Notes: generated from the sequence alone by a model not told the origin. 36,619 nucleotides of DNA from Dehalococcoidia bacterium (GCA_015661155.1 JACVQK010000018.1:1-36619), one strand, 5' to 3'. Shown: positions 16,196 to 24,728, counted from the first letter of the stretch. Numbers and translations are program-made.

Positions 16196-16888
16196 TTACG
16201 ACAGTGAGTGGGAGAGGTGGTTCCCAGCGCCCTGGGGTGGAGGAATCAGGCCGGAGCGGATTCCTTCCGCCACGGCCTGGGCACGGTTCTGCGCATGCAG
16301 CTTCTCTATGATGCTGTGAAGGTGGTTCTTCACTGTACCGACGCTGAGATACAGCCTGGAGGCGATATCCTTGTTGCTCAGCCCCATGGATACGTACCCC
16401 AGTATCTCGCGCTCCCTTTCGCTGAGCAGGGTGATCTCGGGGCGCTCCTGGACAGAGGTCTGCTCCCGCCGGAACTCCTGAATGAGCTTGGCAGCCATGG
16501 GGGCAGACATCGCGGCCTCTCCTCGTGCCACGTCCCGCAGCGATTCGAAGAGGTAATCTGGGTCCATGTCTTTCAGGAGGTATCCCTCGGCCCCGCTCTT
16601 GAGAGCCTCGAACAGGTCCTCGTCGTCCTCAGAGACCGTCAGCACCACCACGCGGGACTCGGGGCATTGCGCCTTGATGACCCGGGTGGCCGCGATGCCA
16701 TCGCACCTCGGCATGCGGAGGTCCATGAGGATAACATCGGGGTGAAGCTCCTGGGCCAGTCGGATAGCCTCGCAGCCATCTCCCGCCTCGCCCACCACCT
16801 CCATGTCGGCCTGGGAGGAGAGGAGATTCGCGACCCCCCGCCGGACCAGCCGATGGTCGTCAACTATCATGATACGTAGTGGTGCCAT
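16196..16888 (-). CDS. NarL/FixJ-type response regulator
   Basis: The 230-residue protein has a receiver domain (LRIMIVDDHRLVRRG, phosphoacceptor in VILMDLRMPRCDG near residue 56, the VVVLTVSE switch and the LLKDM lysine). A LuxR-type helix-turn-helix follows (LSEREREILGYVSMGLSNKDIASRLYLSVGTVKNHL). It lies four bases after the kinase gene, so they form a two-component pair. Given its position next to the cytochrome operon, control of that operon is a reasonable guess. The C-terminal tail after about residue 215 is unstructured. Confidence 0.95.
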   Translation of the reverse strand: MAPLRIMIVDDHRLVRRGVANLLSSQADMEVVGEAGDGCEAIRLAQELHPDVILMDLRMPRCDGIAATRVIKAQCPESRVVVLTVSEDDEDLFEALKSGAEGYLLKDMDPDYLFESLRDVARGEAAMSAPMAAKLIQEFRREQTSVQERPEITLLSEREREILGYVSMGLSNKDIASRLYLSVGTVKNHLHSIIEKLHAQNRAQAVAEGIRSGLIPPPQGAGNHLSHSLS

Positions 16889-16892
16889 GCTT

Positions 16893-18233
16893 TCACCCTC
16901 CCAAAGCGTAGTGGGTTACTGGGGGCACTCTGGCCTGGATGTGAGTGCCCATCCCTGGACTGCTATCGATAACCAGGTCGCCGCCTATCTCCTGGAGCCG
17001 TTCGCGCATGGATACCAGGCCAAACCCGCTGCCCCGTTGTATCACGGGAGCAACGGAAAAGCCCACTCCGTCGTCCTGGATGCAAAGGCATGGGGCCCCG
17101 GACTTGTTGCAAAAGGTCACTTTCACACGCTTGGCCCTGGCGTGTTTTCGCACGTTGGTGAGGGCTTCCTGGACTACACGAAGCAGCTGGATCTCGGTGG
17201 GGGCGATGAATCTGGTCGTTGCGCCCGGCTCCACCACAAGCTCCGCGGATATGCCGGTGTCCCGGGCGAATCGCTGAAGGTACTGCTCCAGCAGCTCCAG
17301 GAAATCCTGCCCCTTCACCTGCTCTCTCCGGAGGTCCAGGATGGATGTCCGGATGTCCCTGTATCCCTCCAGGGCCGCCGTGGCGATGTTTTCCAGCTGG
17401 TCCCGCATCGCGGCATCGATCTCACGGCACTGGGCTGCAAGAAGCCCTGCCTGGGCCTCAAGGCGAATGTAGGTCAGCGTCTGGGCCAGGGAGTCATGCA
17501 TCTCCCTGGCGATGCGGTCCCGTTCGCGCAGGGTGGCGATGACCTGGCCCTCGCCTGCAAGCTGAAGGTTCCTGAGTATGCCACCCACCTGGGACTCCAC
17601 CAGGTCTGTAGCCTCTTTCCAGCTGAGCCACTCCCGAAGCTTCCGGCGACCGGCCAGGGCCAGGTATCCCACGGTCTGATTCCCAGAGCGCAAGGGAAGG
17701 ACGTTCACGCTGGAGAAGCCGACCCCCCAGAGGGCAGGGCTCAGAGTGGCGATGGCCCTCTCCGGGCTGGGTGCCTGGCTCCCCCCGTTGTTGCTCCCGC
17801 TCCAGGAGATGCTCTGGGGAAAACCTCCCTCAGGCACCCCATAGGCGGCGTCCAGCTTTGCCAGCTCCATGTTCGCCTCCGTGGCGAAGAAGGCCGCCCC
17901 ATCTGCTCCCGCCAACTTAGCCACCATGCGCAGAAGCTCCTGCTTGGCCGCTGCTCTCTGCTGGGGTTGGGTGCTTTCGCCAATCTGCTCCAGGGCCGAG
18001 GGGAGCCTTGCTATCTCCGCCGCTATCCTCACGGAGGTGGTGTACCTGTGGGTGAAGAACCGCATGAGGAACTCGCCCAGGATATATGCAGCAACGCTGG
18101 CTACGGTCACTGCCAGGAGGAATACAGACCATGTGTCCAGGGGATGCCACAAGATATGGCGGACATAATCCAAGGAGACGATGGCCACCGCTACGGCCAG
18201 AGGCGGCAGGATGCGCGCGAACCAGAGGCCCAT
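16893..18233 (-). CDS. NarX-like sensor histidine kinase (HisKA_3)
   Basis: This 446-residue kinase has two N-terminal membrane helices (about 5-22 and 30-55), a GAF-like domain (about 90-230), a HisKA_3 phosphoacceptor region RIAREMHDSLAQTLTYIRLE (His near residue 257), and an HATPase domain with VVQEALTNVRKHA, DDGVGF and GSGFGLVSMRERL. The ATG at 18233 is chosen because a GGGGAG site precedes it and a promoter lies at 18291-18321. The frame stays open to 18449, but that part covers the promoter and is not protein-like. The cognate regulator follows. Confidence 0.93.
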   Translation of the reverse strand: MGLWFARILPPLAVAVAIVSLDYVRHILWHPLDTWSVFLLAVTVASVAAYILGEFLMRFFTHRYTTSVRIAAEIARLPSALEQIGESTQPQQRAAAKQELLRMVAKLAGADGAAFFATEANMELAKLDAAYGVPEGGFPQSISWSGSNNGGSQAPSPERAIATLSPALWGVGFSSVNVLPLRSGNQTVGYLALAGRRKLREWLSWKEATDLVESQVGGILRNLQLAGEGQVIATLRERDRIAREMHDSLAQTLTYIRLEAQAGLLAAQCREIDAAMRDQLENIATAALEGYRDIRTSILDLRREQVKGQDFLELLEQYLQRFARDTGISAELVVEPGATTRFIAPTEIQLLRVVQEALTNVRKHARAKRVKVTFCNKSGAPCLCIQDDGVGFSVAPVIQRGSGFGLVSMRERLQEIGGDLVIDSSPGMGTHIQARVPPVTHYALGG

Positions 18234-18290
18234 CGGTCTATACTCCCCGCTGATATCCGAAACCCGTCGCTTGTGAATCGCCTCACTAGC

Positions 18291-18321
18291 ATTATACCAC
18301 TTTTCGTGACGGAGATGTCCA
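18291..18321 (-). promoter_or_regulatory. Promoter of the kinase-regulator operon
   Basis: On the minus strand a perfect TATAAT lies at 18291-18296 and TGGACA (five of six to TTGACA) at 18316-18321, with a 19-base spacer. It is about 55 bases upstream of the kinase ATG. Confidence 0.6.
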
Positions 18322-18351
18322 TGACATCTGGCACATGCCGCACGTACCCTT

Positions 18352-18425
18352 GGATATACGGAGGATACACCCCAATATGCAGGGGATACATGACCCACTC
18401 CAGGGACGGGAGAGGTAATGTATCC
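18352..18425. promoter_or_regulatory. Phased GGATA(C/T)A boxes upstream of the kinase promoter
   Basis: GGATATA at 18352, GGATACA at 18363 and GGATACA at 18384 are spaced by 11 and 21 bases, so they lie on one face of the helix. An inverted copy TGTATCC lies at 18419-18425. They sit 31-110 bases upstream of the -35 box, where an activator or autoregulator could bind. The function is inferred only from position and spacing. Confidence 0.4.
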
Positions 18426-18489
18426 AGGGGTGGTTTTACGTTTTTCCACTTCCAGGAACCGCGAAGGCCCACCGCGGCCCAGGGTCTTT

Positions 18490-18636
18490 TAGAAGCTGTT
18501 CGGAAGACCCTCACCCCCTGTGTCCCCCTCTCCCTTGGCAAGGGAGAGGGGGAGGAAAAGGAATCTGGGGGACACCCCCAGACCCCCGTCAAAGGGGCGT
18601 TGCCCCTCTGTACTCTCCTTTTCCAGCAACCTGCTA
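18490..18636. repeat. R1 miniature element, complete, flanked by TA
   Basis: Between TA at 18490-18491 and TA at 18635-18636 lies a 143-base element. It contains three hairpins: CCCCCTCTCCCTTGG facing CCAAGGGAGAGGGGG (partly overlapping at the centre), TCTGGGGGACACCCCCAGA, and AAAGGGGCG facing GCCCCT. The right end CTTTTCCAGCAACCTGC matches the other R1 ends. Confidence 0.65.
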
Positions 18637-18637
18637 A

Positions 18638-18825
18638 TGTCATTCCGAACGCAGCGCAGCGAAGTGAGGAATCTAGGGCCTACCATACTTGGCAGAGGCA
18701 CACGCCTTAGATGCTTCGCTTCGCTCAGCATGACATTCCTCTCTTCGCTCCTTCCGTAGGGGCGATTCATGAATCGCCCCTACGCTTTCGCGTATGGTTC
18801 GACAGGCTCACCATGAGCGGCCATA
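18638..18825. repeat. Cluster of further palindromic repeats
   Basis: After R1 come three more units: an imperfect inverted pair (CATTCCGAACGCAGCG at 18640, with GCTTCGCTTCGCTCAGCATG near 18714), a short palindrome GGCGATTCATGAATCGCC at about 18761-18779, and an R3 core fragment TTCGACAGGCTCACCATGAG near 18797-18820. The gap 18450-18974 holds only these repeats and no gene. Confidence 0.5.
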
Positions 18826-18974
18826 CCCCCCAGAGACAGCTCATTAAGAACCACGCCGTCACGGCCACCCCATTGCCTTGCCCCACCCTTTGAGTGTAGA
18901 CTGCCAGCGGCAGAGTCGAACAAAATGAAAGTGGCCGCTCACCAGAGGGAGATGACCCTCCACAAGCTGGACCT

Positions 18975-20773
18975 ATGAAGCTTGGCATCGGCGCAAAAGT
19001 CCTCGCGTTCGTCCTGGGCATGACCATACTGGGGACTGCTATCACAGCGGCCCTGCTCTGGGTGAACGGCACCCACATCCTCACCCAAAGGAAAGCGGAC
19101 AACCTGGAGGCAGAGGTAGGGCTGGAGGCTCTAAGGCTCTCCTCCTCCATCACTACCCTGGGAAACGACCTCCGTTTCGTGGCAGAGTTGCCAGCCGTAC
19201 ACAGAGTCCCTGTTAGCGGCCTTCCTTCGCTCCAGGCCAGCCTATTCCCAGATTGTTTACGCCGGCGTGGCCGACCACGGGCACGAGCTGGTTCGTGTCC
19301 ACCGCTCTGGTGACTTCGTTATCGTGGTTGCCGAGGAGGGTCTGAAGTCCCTGGAAGGCCAGGATTACTTCCAGGGCGCTATCGGGCTGCCGCCGGGCCA
19401 GGTCTACTTTCCCGACATGGTCCCCTTGGACGAACACGGTCTGGGACTGCGAGCCACCCTGCCTTGTCATAGTGATGGATTTGAGCAAGGCGATGGAGAC
19501 CGCGACGGCATCGCCCCATGAAGAGGACATTCGCTATCTCACCAACAACGCCGGGGATGTGCTGCTCCACTCCGACCCAGCCCTGCCCGCCAGCTTTGAT
19601 GCGGAAGAGAGGCCCAGGCTTCAGGAGATACTTCCTGGACTGGCGCTGATGTTCGAGCCGGGGAGCCGTACACAGAGAACCTGGGAAAGGCTGGAGTCCC
19701 AGGGTGGGGACGTGGTGGTCTCCTTTCAGAAGGTCCCCTTCGACCCCCTCCGTCCGGAGCGGTTCCTGGGCCTGGCGGAGATGGTCTACCACCGGGATGT
19801 GGTGGGGGAGATAGCCTCTCTTCGCAACCGTATCCTCCTGCTGGCGGTGGCCCTGATTCTCGGGCCCGCCGTGCTCTTTTCCCTCTTCTTCACGCGTATC
19901 CTGGTTCGCCCCCTGGGCCAGCTCACCCGGGCCGTGGAGAAGGCCACTGCTGGCGAGTACGATACCCCACTGCCCTTGGAGGCCCACGACGAGATGGGCT
20001 TTCTGGCGCGCTCCTTTCAGGATATGACACAGCGAGTGAAAGAGCGGGAGCAGGCGCTGGCCCAGCAGGCCGCGGAGCTGGAGCGCTCCAACCAGGAGTT
20101 GCAGCAGTTCGCCTACGTGGCCTCCCACGACCTCCAGGAGCCCCTGCGCATGGTCGCCAGCTACACGCAGCTCCTGGCCCGGCGCTACCAGGGCAAGCTC
20201 GATGCCGATGCCGACGAGTTCATCGCCTACGCCGTAGACGGGGCCAACAGAATGCAAAGGCTTATCAATAGCCTGCTGGAGTTCTCGCGAGTGTCCACCC
20301 AGGGGAGGGAACCTGAGCCTACCGACTCCGCGGTCGCCTTTCAGCAGGCAGTGTCCAACCTGGGGATGGCTATGGAGGAGAGTGGCGCGGTGGTGACCCA
20401 CGACCCCCTGCCTACCGTCATGGCCGACGCCACGCAGCTTACCCAGGTGTTTCAGAACCTCATAGGCAACGCCATCAAGTTCCACGGAGAGGAGCCGCCC
20501 CGGGTTCACGTCTCCGCCGAACCAAAGGATAATGAGTGGCTCTTCTCCGTCCGGGACAACGGCATCGGCATCGAGCCGGAGTACTTCGACCGCGTCTTTG
20601 TCATCTTCCAGCGCCTGCACAGCCGGTTAGAGTATCCCGGCACCGGCATCGGCCTCGCGCTCTGCAAGAGGATTGTGGAGCGCCACGGCGGGCGAATCTG
20701 GGTGGAGTCGGAGCTGGGAAAGGGAACGACCTTCTACTTCACCCTGCCTGCGGCGGGAGGTGACCAGCCCTGA
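18975..20773 (+). pseudogene. Sensor histidine kinase with a broken sensor domain
   Basis: The pieces are parts of one phytochrome-type kinase. Frame A (from ATG 18975) has a membrane helix and the start of a periplasmic sensor up to DLRFVAELPAV. Frame B (about 19201-19460) continues it (AAFLRSRPAYSQIVYAGVAD ... [20 protein letters not shown]). Frame C (from about 19463) resumes with [13 protein letters not shown], then a second membrane helix, HAMP, coiled coil, HisKA ([20 protein letters not shown]) and HATPase ([30 protein letters not shown]). Relatives have extra sequence at both junctions, so small deletions are likelier than simple base errors. The intact kinase part could still be made from GTG 19472 (434 residues). 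The partner regulator follows. Confidence 0.75.
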
Positions 20774-21216
20774 ACACTGGAGCGCCTGCCAGACCCTGGG
20801 AGATTCTGCTGGTGGAGGACAACCCGGCGGACGTACGTCTGACGCGGGAGGCCCTGAGGGAGAGCCGCGTGCCAGCGAACCTAAGAGTGGTGGTGGATGG
20901 TGTGGAGGCCATGGAATTCCTGTACCGGAGGGGCAGGTACGGCGAGGCGGCGCGCCCGGACCTGACCCTGCTGGACCTGAACTTGCCGAGAAAGGACGGC
21001 CGCGAGGTGCTGGCGGAGATCAAATCGGACCTTACCCTAAGATGCATCCCGGTGGTGGTCCTGACCACCTCGGAGGCCGGGGAGGATGTCTTCCAGTGCT
21101 ACAATCTCCACGCCAACTGCTACATCACCAAGCCTATCGACCTTGACCGGTTCATGGCGACAATGAAGTCCACCTTTGACTTCTGGTTCACCGTGGTGAA
21201 GCTGCCCACGGAGTGA
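20770..21216 (+). CDS. Stand-alone receiver protein (Rcp1-type)
   Basis: The single receiver domain of about 148 residues has [19 protein letters not shown], phosphoacceptor [21 protein letters not shown] and the switch lysine in [12 protein letters not shown]. It matches the small regulators that sit beside phytochrome-like kinases. The only start that keeps the first beta strand is CTG at 20770. It overlaps the kinase stop as CTGA and has GGGAGGTGA six bases upstream. GTG at 20812 would remove that strand. It has no output domain. Confidence 0.88.
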   Translation: MNTGAPARPWEILLVEDNPADVRLTREALRESRVPANLRVVVDGVEAMEFLYRRGRYGEAARPDLTLLDLNLPRKDGREVLAEIKSDLTLRCIPVVVLTTSEAGEDVFQCYNLHANCYITKPIDLDRFMATMKSTFDFWFTVVKLPTE

Positions 21217-21247
21217 GGAGTGAGGAGTGAGGAGTGAGGAGTGAGGA
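21213..21247 (+). repeat. Five tandem 7-bp repeats (GTGAGGA)
   Basis: Five perfect copies of GTGAGGA lie end to end. The array contains the stop of the receiver gene (21214-21216) and the first possible GTG start and GAGGAG ribosome sites of the next gene. Confidence 0.9.
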
Positions 21248-21623
21248 GGTGGGAGTTGATAGACCGGGTATTGTCGAACGGAGCGTTGCCTATTCCCTTC
21301 GTATCATAAACCTGTATCGAGAGTTGGAGAAGGATGGCGTGGGCCGGATACTGGGAAACCAACTGCTGCGGTCAGGAACTTCCATTGGAGCAAATGTCCA
21401 TGAGGCGCAAGGTGGTCAAAGCAAAGCCGATTTCATCGCCAAGATGTCTATTGCGCATAAAGAGGCTCGCGAGTCTGCATATTGGCTTCTCCTCATTCGA
21501 GATGCCAACCTTGTATCTGCCAACCGAATCGGTGATCTGTACGAGGAAACTGAGCAGCTAATCAAAATCCTGTCTTCCATTCTCCTTACCTCGAAAACTG
21601 GGAGGAAGAAAGATGCAAAATAA
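21234..21623 (+). CDS. Four-helix-bundle protein (23S rRNA intervening-sequence family)
   Basis: The protein of up to 129 residues has the family pattern VERSVAYSLRIINLYRELEK, QLLRSGTSIGANVHEAQGG, KADFIAKMSIAHKEARESAY and a last helix LYEETEQLIKILSSILLTSK. Members of this family are small helical bundles whose role is mostly unknown. Some lie in rRNA inserts and related Avd proteins serve diversity-generating retroelements. No reverse transcriptase or rRNA is here. Start choice is open (GTG 21234 or 21249) because it lies in or after the tandem repeat. It sits between two receiver genes and overlaps the second by 11 bases. Confidence 0.85.
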   Translation: MRSEEVGVDRPGIVERSVAYSLRIINLYRELEKDGVGRILGNQLLRSGTSIGANVHEAQGGQSKADFIAKMSIAHKEARESAYWLLLIRDANLVSANRIGDLYEETEQLIKILSSILLTSKTGRKKDAK

Positions 21624-22299
21624 CCCTTCACTCATAACTGATAACTCTTCACTTATCCGGGTGCTGCTGATTGAGGACAACCCGGGGGACGCGCGCCTGA
21701 TACGGGAGAACCTGCGAGATGCAAGGGCCGCTCGGTTCGAGCTGACGGTTGCGGAGCGGCTCAGGGATGGCCTGAAGCTCGTCAAGGAGAGGACCTTCGA
21801 CGTGCTTGTCCTGGACCTGACCCTGCCGGACAGCAGTGGGTTTGACACCTTCACCCTGGCCCTTGCCCAGGCACCTGGGATACCCATCGTGGTTCTGACC
21901 GGCCTCCAGGATGAGACGCTGGCGCTCAGGGCGGTGTCGGAGGGCGCGCAGGACTACCTGGTCAAGGGTAGCGCGGACGGCGCTCTGCTGGGACGCTCCC
22001 TGCGCTACGCGGTGGAGCGGCACCGGCTACGCCAGGAGCTGGAGAAGGCTAACCAGCAGCTAGAGTATCGCGTCAGGGAGCTGACATCCCTGAACAGCCT
22101 GTTCCAGGAACACCTGAATCAGCGGTTCGCGTTGGCGGATGCGTACCGCGAGGTTCTGGATGACCTCAAGAAGCTGGCCGAGGAGACCGCTGCCCTGGCG
22201 AAGCAGGCCGCTTCCCAGCCCCTTCCCGACCTCCAGGATATCTCCGACCTTGATCCCAGCGCTGGGGACGCCGACGCGCCCGGGGAGCCTGCCCCCTAG
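21613..22299 (+). CDS. Receiver protein with C-terminal coiled coil
   Basis: The 228-residue protein has a receiver domain (IRVLLIEDNPGDARLIRENL, phosphoacceptor DVLVLDLTLPDSSG, IVVLTGLQDE, DYLVKGSAD). A long helix follows (RHRLRQELEKANQQLEYRVRELTSLNSLFQEHLNQRF), then an acidic disordered tail. The coiled coil resembles the linker that precedes kinase domains, but no kinase follows, so it may dimerise or dock to the upstream kinase. It overlaps the four-helix-bundle gene by 11 bases. Confidence 0.9.
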   Translation: MQNNPSLITDNSSLIRVLLIEDNPGDARLIRENLRDARAARFELTVAERLRDGLKLVKERTFDVLVLDLTLPDSSGFDTFTLALAQAPGIPIVVLTGLQDETLALRAVSEGAQDYLVKGSADGALLGRSLRYAVERHRLRQELEKANQQLEYRVRELTSLNSLFQEHLNQRFALADAYREVLDDLKKLAEETAALAKQAASQPLPDLQDISDLDPSAGDADAPGEPAP

Positions 22300-22332
22300 C
22301 GCTCAGGTCTGCACGCTTTCCCCAGTTCTCTC

Positions 22333-22497
22333 TAGTGCCTGGTTACGGGAAAGCGCGGTTTGAAGAGCCGCTCATGGTGAGCCTGTCGAACCATATGAGC
22401 GGGATGCCGTTCAGGGGCCCGCTCACGCCCTTCGACAAGCTCAGGGTGAGCGGGCCTGTTGTAAACCTCGTGCACGCGAACTTGCGCAACCAGGCGC
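22333..22497 (+). repeat. R3 miniature element
   Basis: It starts CTAGTGCCTGGTTACGGG, has the two R3 hairpins (CCGCTCATGGTGAGCC facing CATATGAGCGG, and CCCGCTCACGCCCTTCGACA facing AGGGTGAGCGGG), and ends GCGAACTTGCGCAACCAGGC. The right terminus has lost the TAG flank. Confidence 0.6.
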
Positions 22498-22511
22498 AGT
22501 ATCCACTTTGC

Positions 22512-22589
22512 TGGCGACCCGGAGCGGATTTGAACCGCCGATCTCCGCCTTGACAGGGCGGCGTGTTATCCAGGCTACACCACCGGGCC
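22512..22589 (-). tRNA. tRNA-Asp (GTC)
   Basis: On the minus strand a full cloverleaf folds. The acceptor GGCCCGG pairs with CCGGGTC with one G-T pair, and discriminator G73 and an encoded CCA follow. The anticodon stem CCGCC/GGCGG carries loop CTGTCAA with anticodon GTC. The T arm is GGCGG-TTCAAAT-CCGCT, and the D arm has GTG/CAC. All identity features fit aspartate. Confidence 0.95.
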
Positions 22590-22772
22590 GCATTGGACAC
22601 TGGCCTCGAGATGCTCCGCAAACCCCTGGGTAGAGATGAGCATCCAGCCCTATTCTAACCGAGGTCGTCCGATTTTGCAAAAGGGGGAGTAATACCCAAG
22701 GGGAGAGGTACGGAGTGCTTGCTTTAGTCGGTGGATGATAGTATTCTGTATCTGCTTGTTTGTAACGCGACT

Positions 22773-23480
22773 ATGTTGAAGATTTACACGATTCTGGTCT
22801 TCCTGGGGCTGTTGCTGCTGGCTGCCTGCTCTTCACCTCCAGCATTCACGCCTGTCCCCACCCCAACCGCCACTGACACTCCCATCCCGACGCCAACCGC
22901 GACCGCCACCCCCATACCCACTAACACCCCGACTCCCGCACCTACCGCTACCCCCACTCCCACATCAAGCCCCACGCCGGTGCCGACGCCGACCCTCACC
23001 CCCACACCGTCGCCGACGCCCACAGCCATCCCTACCGCCACGCCGGAGCCGACCCCGACACCCACAGCCACCGCTACCCCCACGCCGGAGCCGACGCCGA
23101 CGCCAACCCCGACGCCGACAGCGACTGCTACCCCCACGCCAACGTCTACCCCTACCGCCACTCCCACTCCCACACCCATACCCCTGGGGCCGGGTCTGCT
23201 GCCTCCCTGGCCCACCATCTTCTCTGGCGCGATCACCGTGGCGGGGCAGCCTGTGGCCGATGGGCTTGCCCTCTACGCCCAGGTGGGTTACTGGAGGTCC
23301 GAGTCTGTGCTTACGGCCGGGGGAAGGTACCAGAGGCTGAGGATATCGGCCAACAGCGACTGGGCGTTGAATCTGAAGCCCATTGCCTTTTATCTGGGCG
23401 GGATGAAGGCGGAGCAGACGGCGGTTTTCAATGGGCAGTCCCTGGACATCACGGCGACCCTGGACCTGAGCTTTCCCTAG
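22773..23480 (+). CDS. Thr/Pro-rich lipoprotein
   Basis: The 235-residue protein has a lipoprotein signal ([19 protein letters not shown], lipidated Cys19). A linker of about 110 residues is almost wholly Pro, Thr, Ala and Ser repeats. The C-terminal domain of about 95 residues ([20 protein letters not shown] ... [11 protein letters not shown]) looks like an Ig-like or carboxypeptidase-regulatory beta fold. The linker would hold this domain away from the membrane. No ribosome site precedes ATG 22773. GTG 22731 would add residues before the signal and is less likely. Function unknown. Confidence 0.75.
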   Translation: MLKIYTILVFLGLLLLAACSSPPAFTPVPTPTATDTPIPTPTATATPIPTNTPTPAPTATPTPTSSPTPVPTPTLTPTPSPTPTAIPTATPEPTPTPTATATPTPEPTPTPTPTPTATATPTPTSTPTATPTPTPIPLGPGLLPPWPTIFSGAITVAGQPVADGLALYAQVGYWRSESVLTAGGRYQRLRISANSDWALNLKPIAFYLGGMKAEQTAVFNGQSLDITATLDLSFP

Positions 23481-23506
23481 CTATCCCACCCGGTAGGGAA
23501 ACTGGC

Positions 23507-24112
23507 CTACGTTATGTCCAGGAGCTTCCTGACCCGCTCGTCCTGCCGTGCCCACTCCAGGTCCGGGTCTGTCCGCCCCGACTCCTTATTGCTTTCATCA
23601 AGCTCTATAGCCCGTTTGAGGCTTTCCACGCACGCCTCGATGTCCTGCTGTAACGAGTACATACAGGCCCGGTTGAAGTACGCCTCCGGGTCGTCCGGGC
23701 GCAGGCGCAGGGCCTCGGTGTAGTCCTCTATGGCCTTCTGGTGCTCCCCCAGGTCTCCGTAGGCGTTGCCACGGTTGTAGTACACCTCCGGATCGTCCGG
23801 CCGCAGGCGCAGGGCCTCGCTGTAGTCGGCTATCGCCTTCTGAAACAACAGGCCACTGTCCAAATTATTGCCCGCCGCCTTCTCATGCTTCCCCAAGTCA
23901 TCGTAGGCAGCACCGCGGTTGTTGTACGTCTCCGGGTGGGCCGGCCGCAGGCGCAGGGTCTCGGTGTAGCTGCCCACCGCCTCGCGGTACTGACCGCTTT
24001 CGTAGTAGGCGTTACCACGAAGAAAGTGGCCCTCGGCTGAAGCAAAGGCCGGGTTGATGCCTTGTGAACGGGTCAAGAGATCTCGCAACCGTTCAATCTC
24101 CGGCACCGTCAA
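23507..24112 (-). CDS. TPR-repeat protein
   Basis: At least three clear tetratricopeptide repeats are visible: AEGHFLRGNAYYESGQYREA, then one around TYNNRGAAYDDLGKHEKAAG, then VYYNRGNAYGDLGEHQKAIE. A fourth follows (AYFNRACMYSLQQDIEACVE) before an acidic C-terminus. TPR proteins form protein-docking superhelices. I place the start at TTG 24112, which overlaps the upstream gene's stop as TTGA. A GTG at 24178 is an alternative that would add 22 Gly/Pro-rich residues. An insertion of about ten residues (NNLDSGLLFQ) interrupts the second repeat. Confidence 0.7.
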   Translation of the reverse strand: MTVPEIERLRDLLTRSQGINPAFASAEGHFLRGNAYYESGQYREAVGSYTETLRLRPAHPETYNNRGAAYDDLGKHEKAAGNNLDSGLLFQKAIADYSEALRLRPDDPEVYYNRGNAYGDLGEHQKAIEDYTEALRLRPDDPEAYFNRACMYSLQQDIEACVESLKRAIELDESNKESGRTDPDLEWARQDERVRKLLDIT

Positions 24113-24411
24113 AGTCGGAGGGCCCCCGCGATGATAGAGCGAGGCGCCTGGGCTTCCACCCCTTGCTGGGCACGCCACTTCTCCTGTTGCCCTTCGTATT
24201 CCAGGCGAACGCGGTTCGCTTCCGGGGTATCACCACGTTTCTCCGCAGAATCGATCTGCTTTGCGTAGCTGTCCCATGTGTCCTGCCACTTTTCCCGCTC
24301 AGTCTGGTGACGGAATTTCCACAACTCTAAACGCCAGCCAAGAATGCCAATTATCAAGCCTCCGCTCAATAAGCTGACTAATACAGAAGCTGAAAAGGTA
24401 AGCCAGTCCAT
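24109..24411 (-). CDS. Small membrane-anchored coiled-coil protein
   Basis: This 100-residue protein has one N-terminal membrane helix (about 5-27), then a basic, Trp-rich coiled coil (LELWKFRHQTEREKWQDTW ... LEYEGQQEKWRAQ). The TPR gene starts inside its stop codon, so the two are probably made together and may form a membrane-tethered scaffold. The two frames could also be one gene split by a single frameshift in the overlap. Confidence 0.6.
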   Translation of the reverse strand: MDWLTFSASVLVSLLSGGLIIGILGWRLELWKFRHQTEREKWQDTWDSYAKQIDSAEKRGDTPEANRVRLEYEGQQEKWRAQQGVEAQAPRSIIAGALRL

Positions 24412-24445
24412 ATCTATCCTCGCACCTGCGCCATTATACCAGTCT

Positions 24446-24655
24446 TAGGAGGGTGATAAAGAACCTTCCTCGACCATCCCCCTGCCCCCTTCCTGGCCAG
24501 GAAGGGGGAGAATTTGAATCTGGGGGACACCCCCAGACCCCCGTCCCTTCGGCTTCGCTCAGGGTAAACTTGGCTCACCATGAGCGGGGTCGATCCTCTA
24601 CTCAAATAATCGAAGGCCTCCTGGTTGTGGGTGCAGGGCACGCTCTGCCTGCCAT
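24446..24655. repeat. Mosaic of R1, R3 and R2 pieces upstream of the capsid gene
   Basis: It begins TTAGGAGGGTGATAAAG (R1-like end) with the palindrome CCCCCTTCCTGGCCAGGAAG at about 24485-24509 and TCTGGGGGACACCCCCAGA. It then passes into an R3 core (GGCTCACCATGAGCGGGG, near 24572) and an R2 end (GGTGCAGGGCACGCTCTGCC, near 24629). It looks like nested or recombined elements. No gene is visible in 24412-24728. Confidence 0.5.
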
Positions 24656-24728
24656 CTGACCCTTGCACAGCATGGAACGCATGTTCTATTATCCCAGCAG
24701 CAAACAGCACACAGGAGGTAAAGAGAAC

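Noticed and set aside
18335-18425. NarL heptamer sites upstream of the kinase gene
   Set aside because: TACCCTT-like strings do not fit the heptamer consensus. The GGATAYA boxes are a different motif.
21234-21623. Four-helix-bundle gene as part of a diversity-generating retroelement
   Set aside because: No reverse transcriptase, template repeat or variable repeat is visible in the window.
22512-22589. tRNA-Asp as an attachment site for the nearby phage cassette
   Set aside because: I could see no repeat of the tRNA 3' end near the cassette and no integrase gene.
22850-23190. CRISPR or minisatellite array in the repetitive stretch
   Set aside because: The repeats are coding (Thr/Pro linker) and imperfect, with no spacers. 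No CRISPR array was seen elsewhere.
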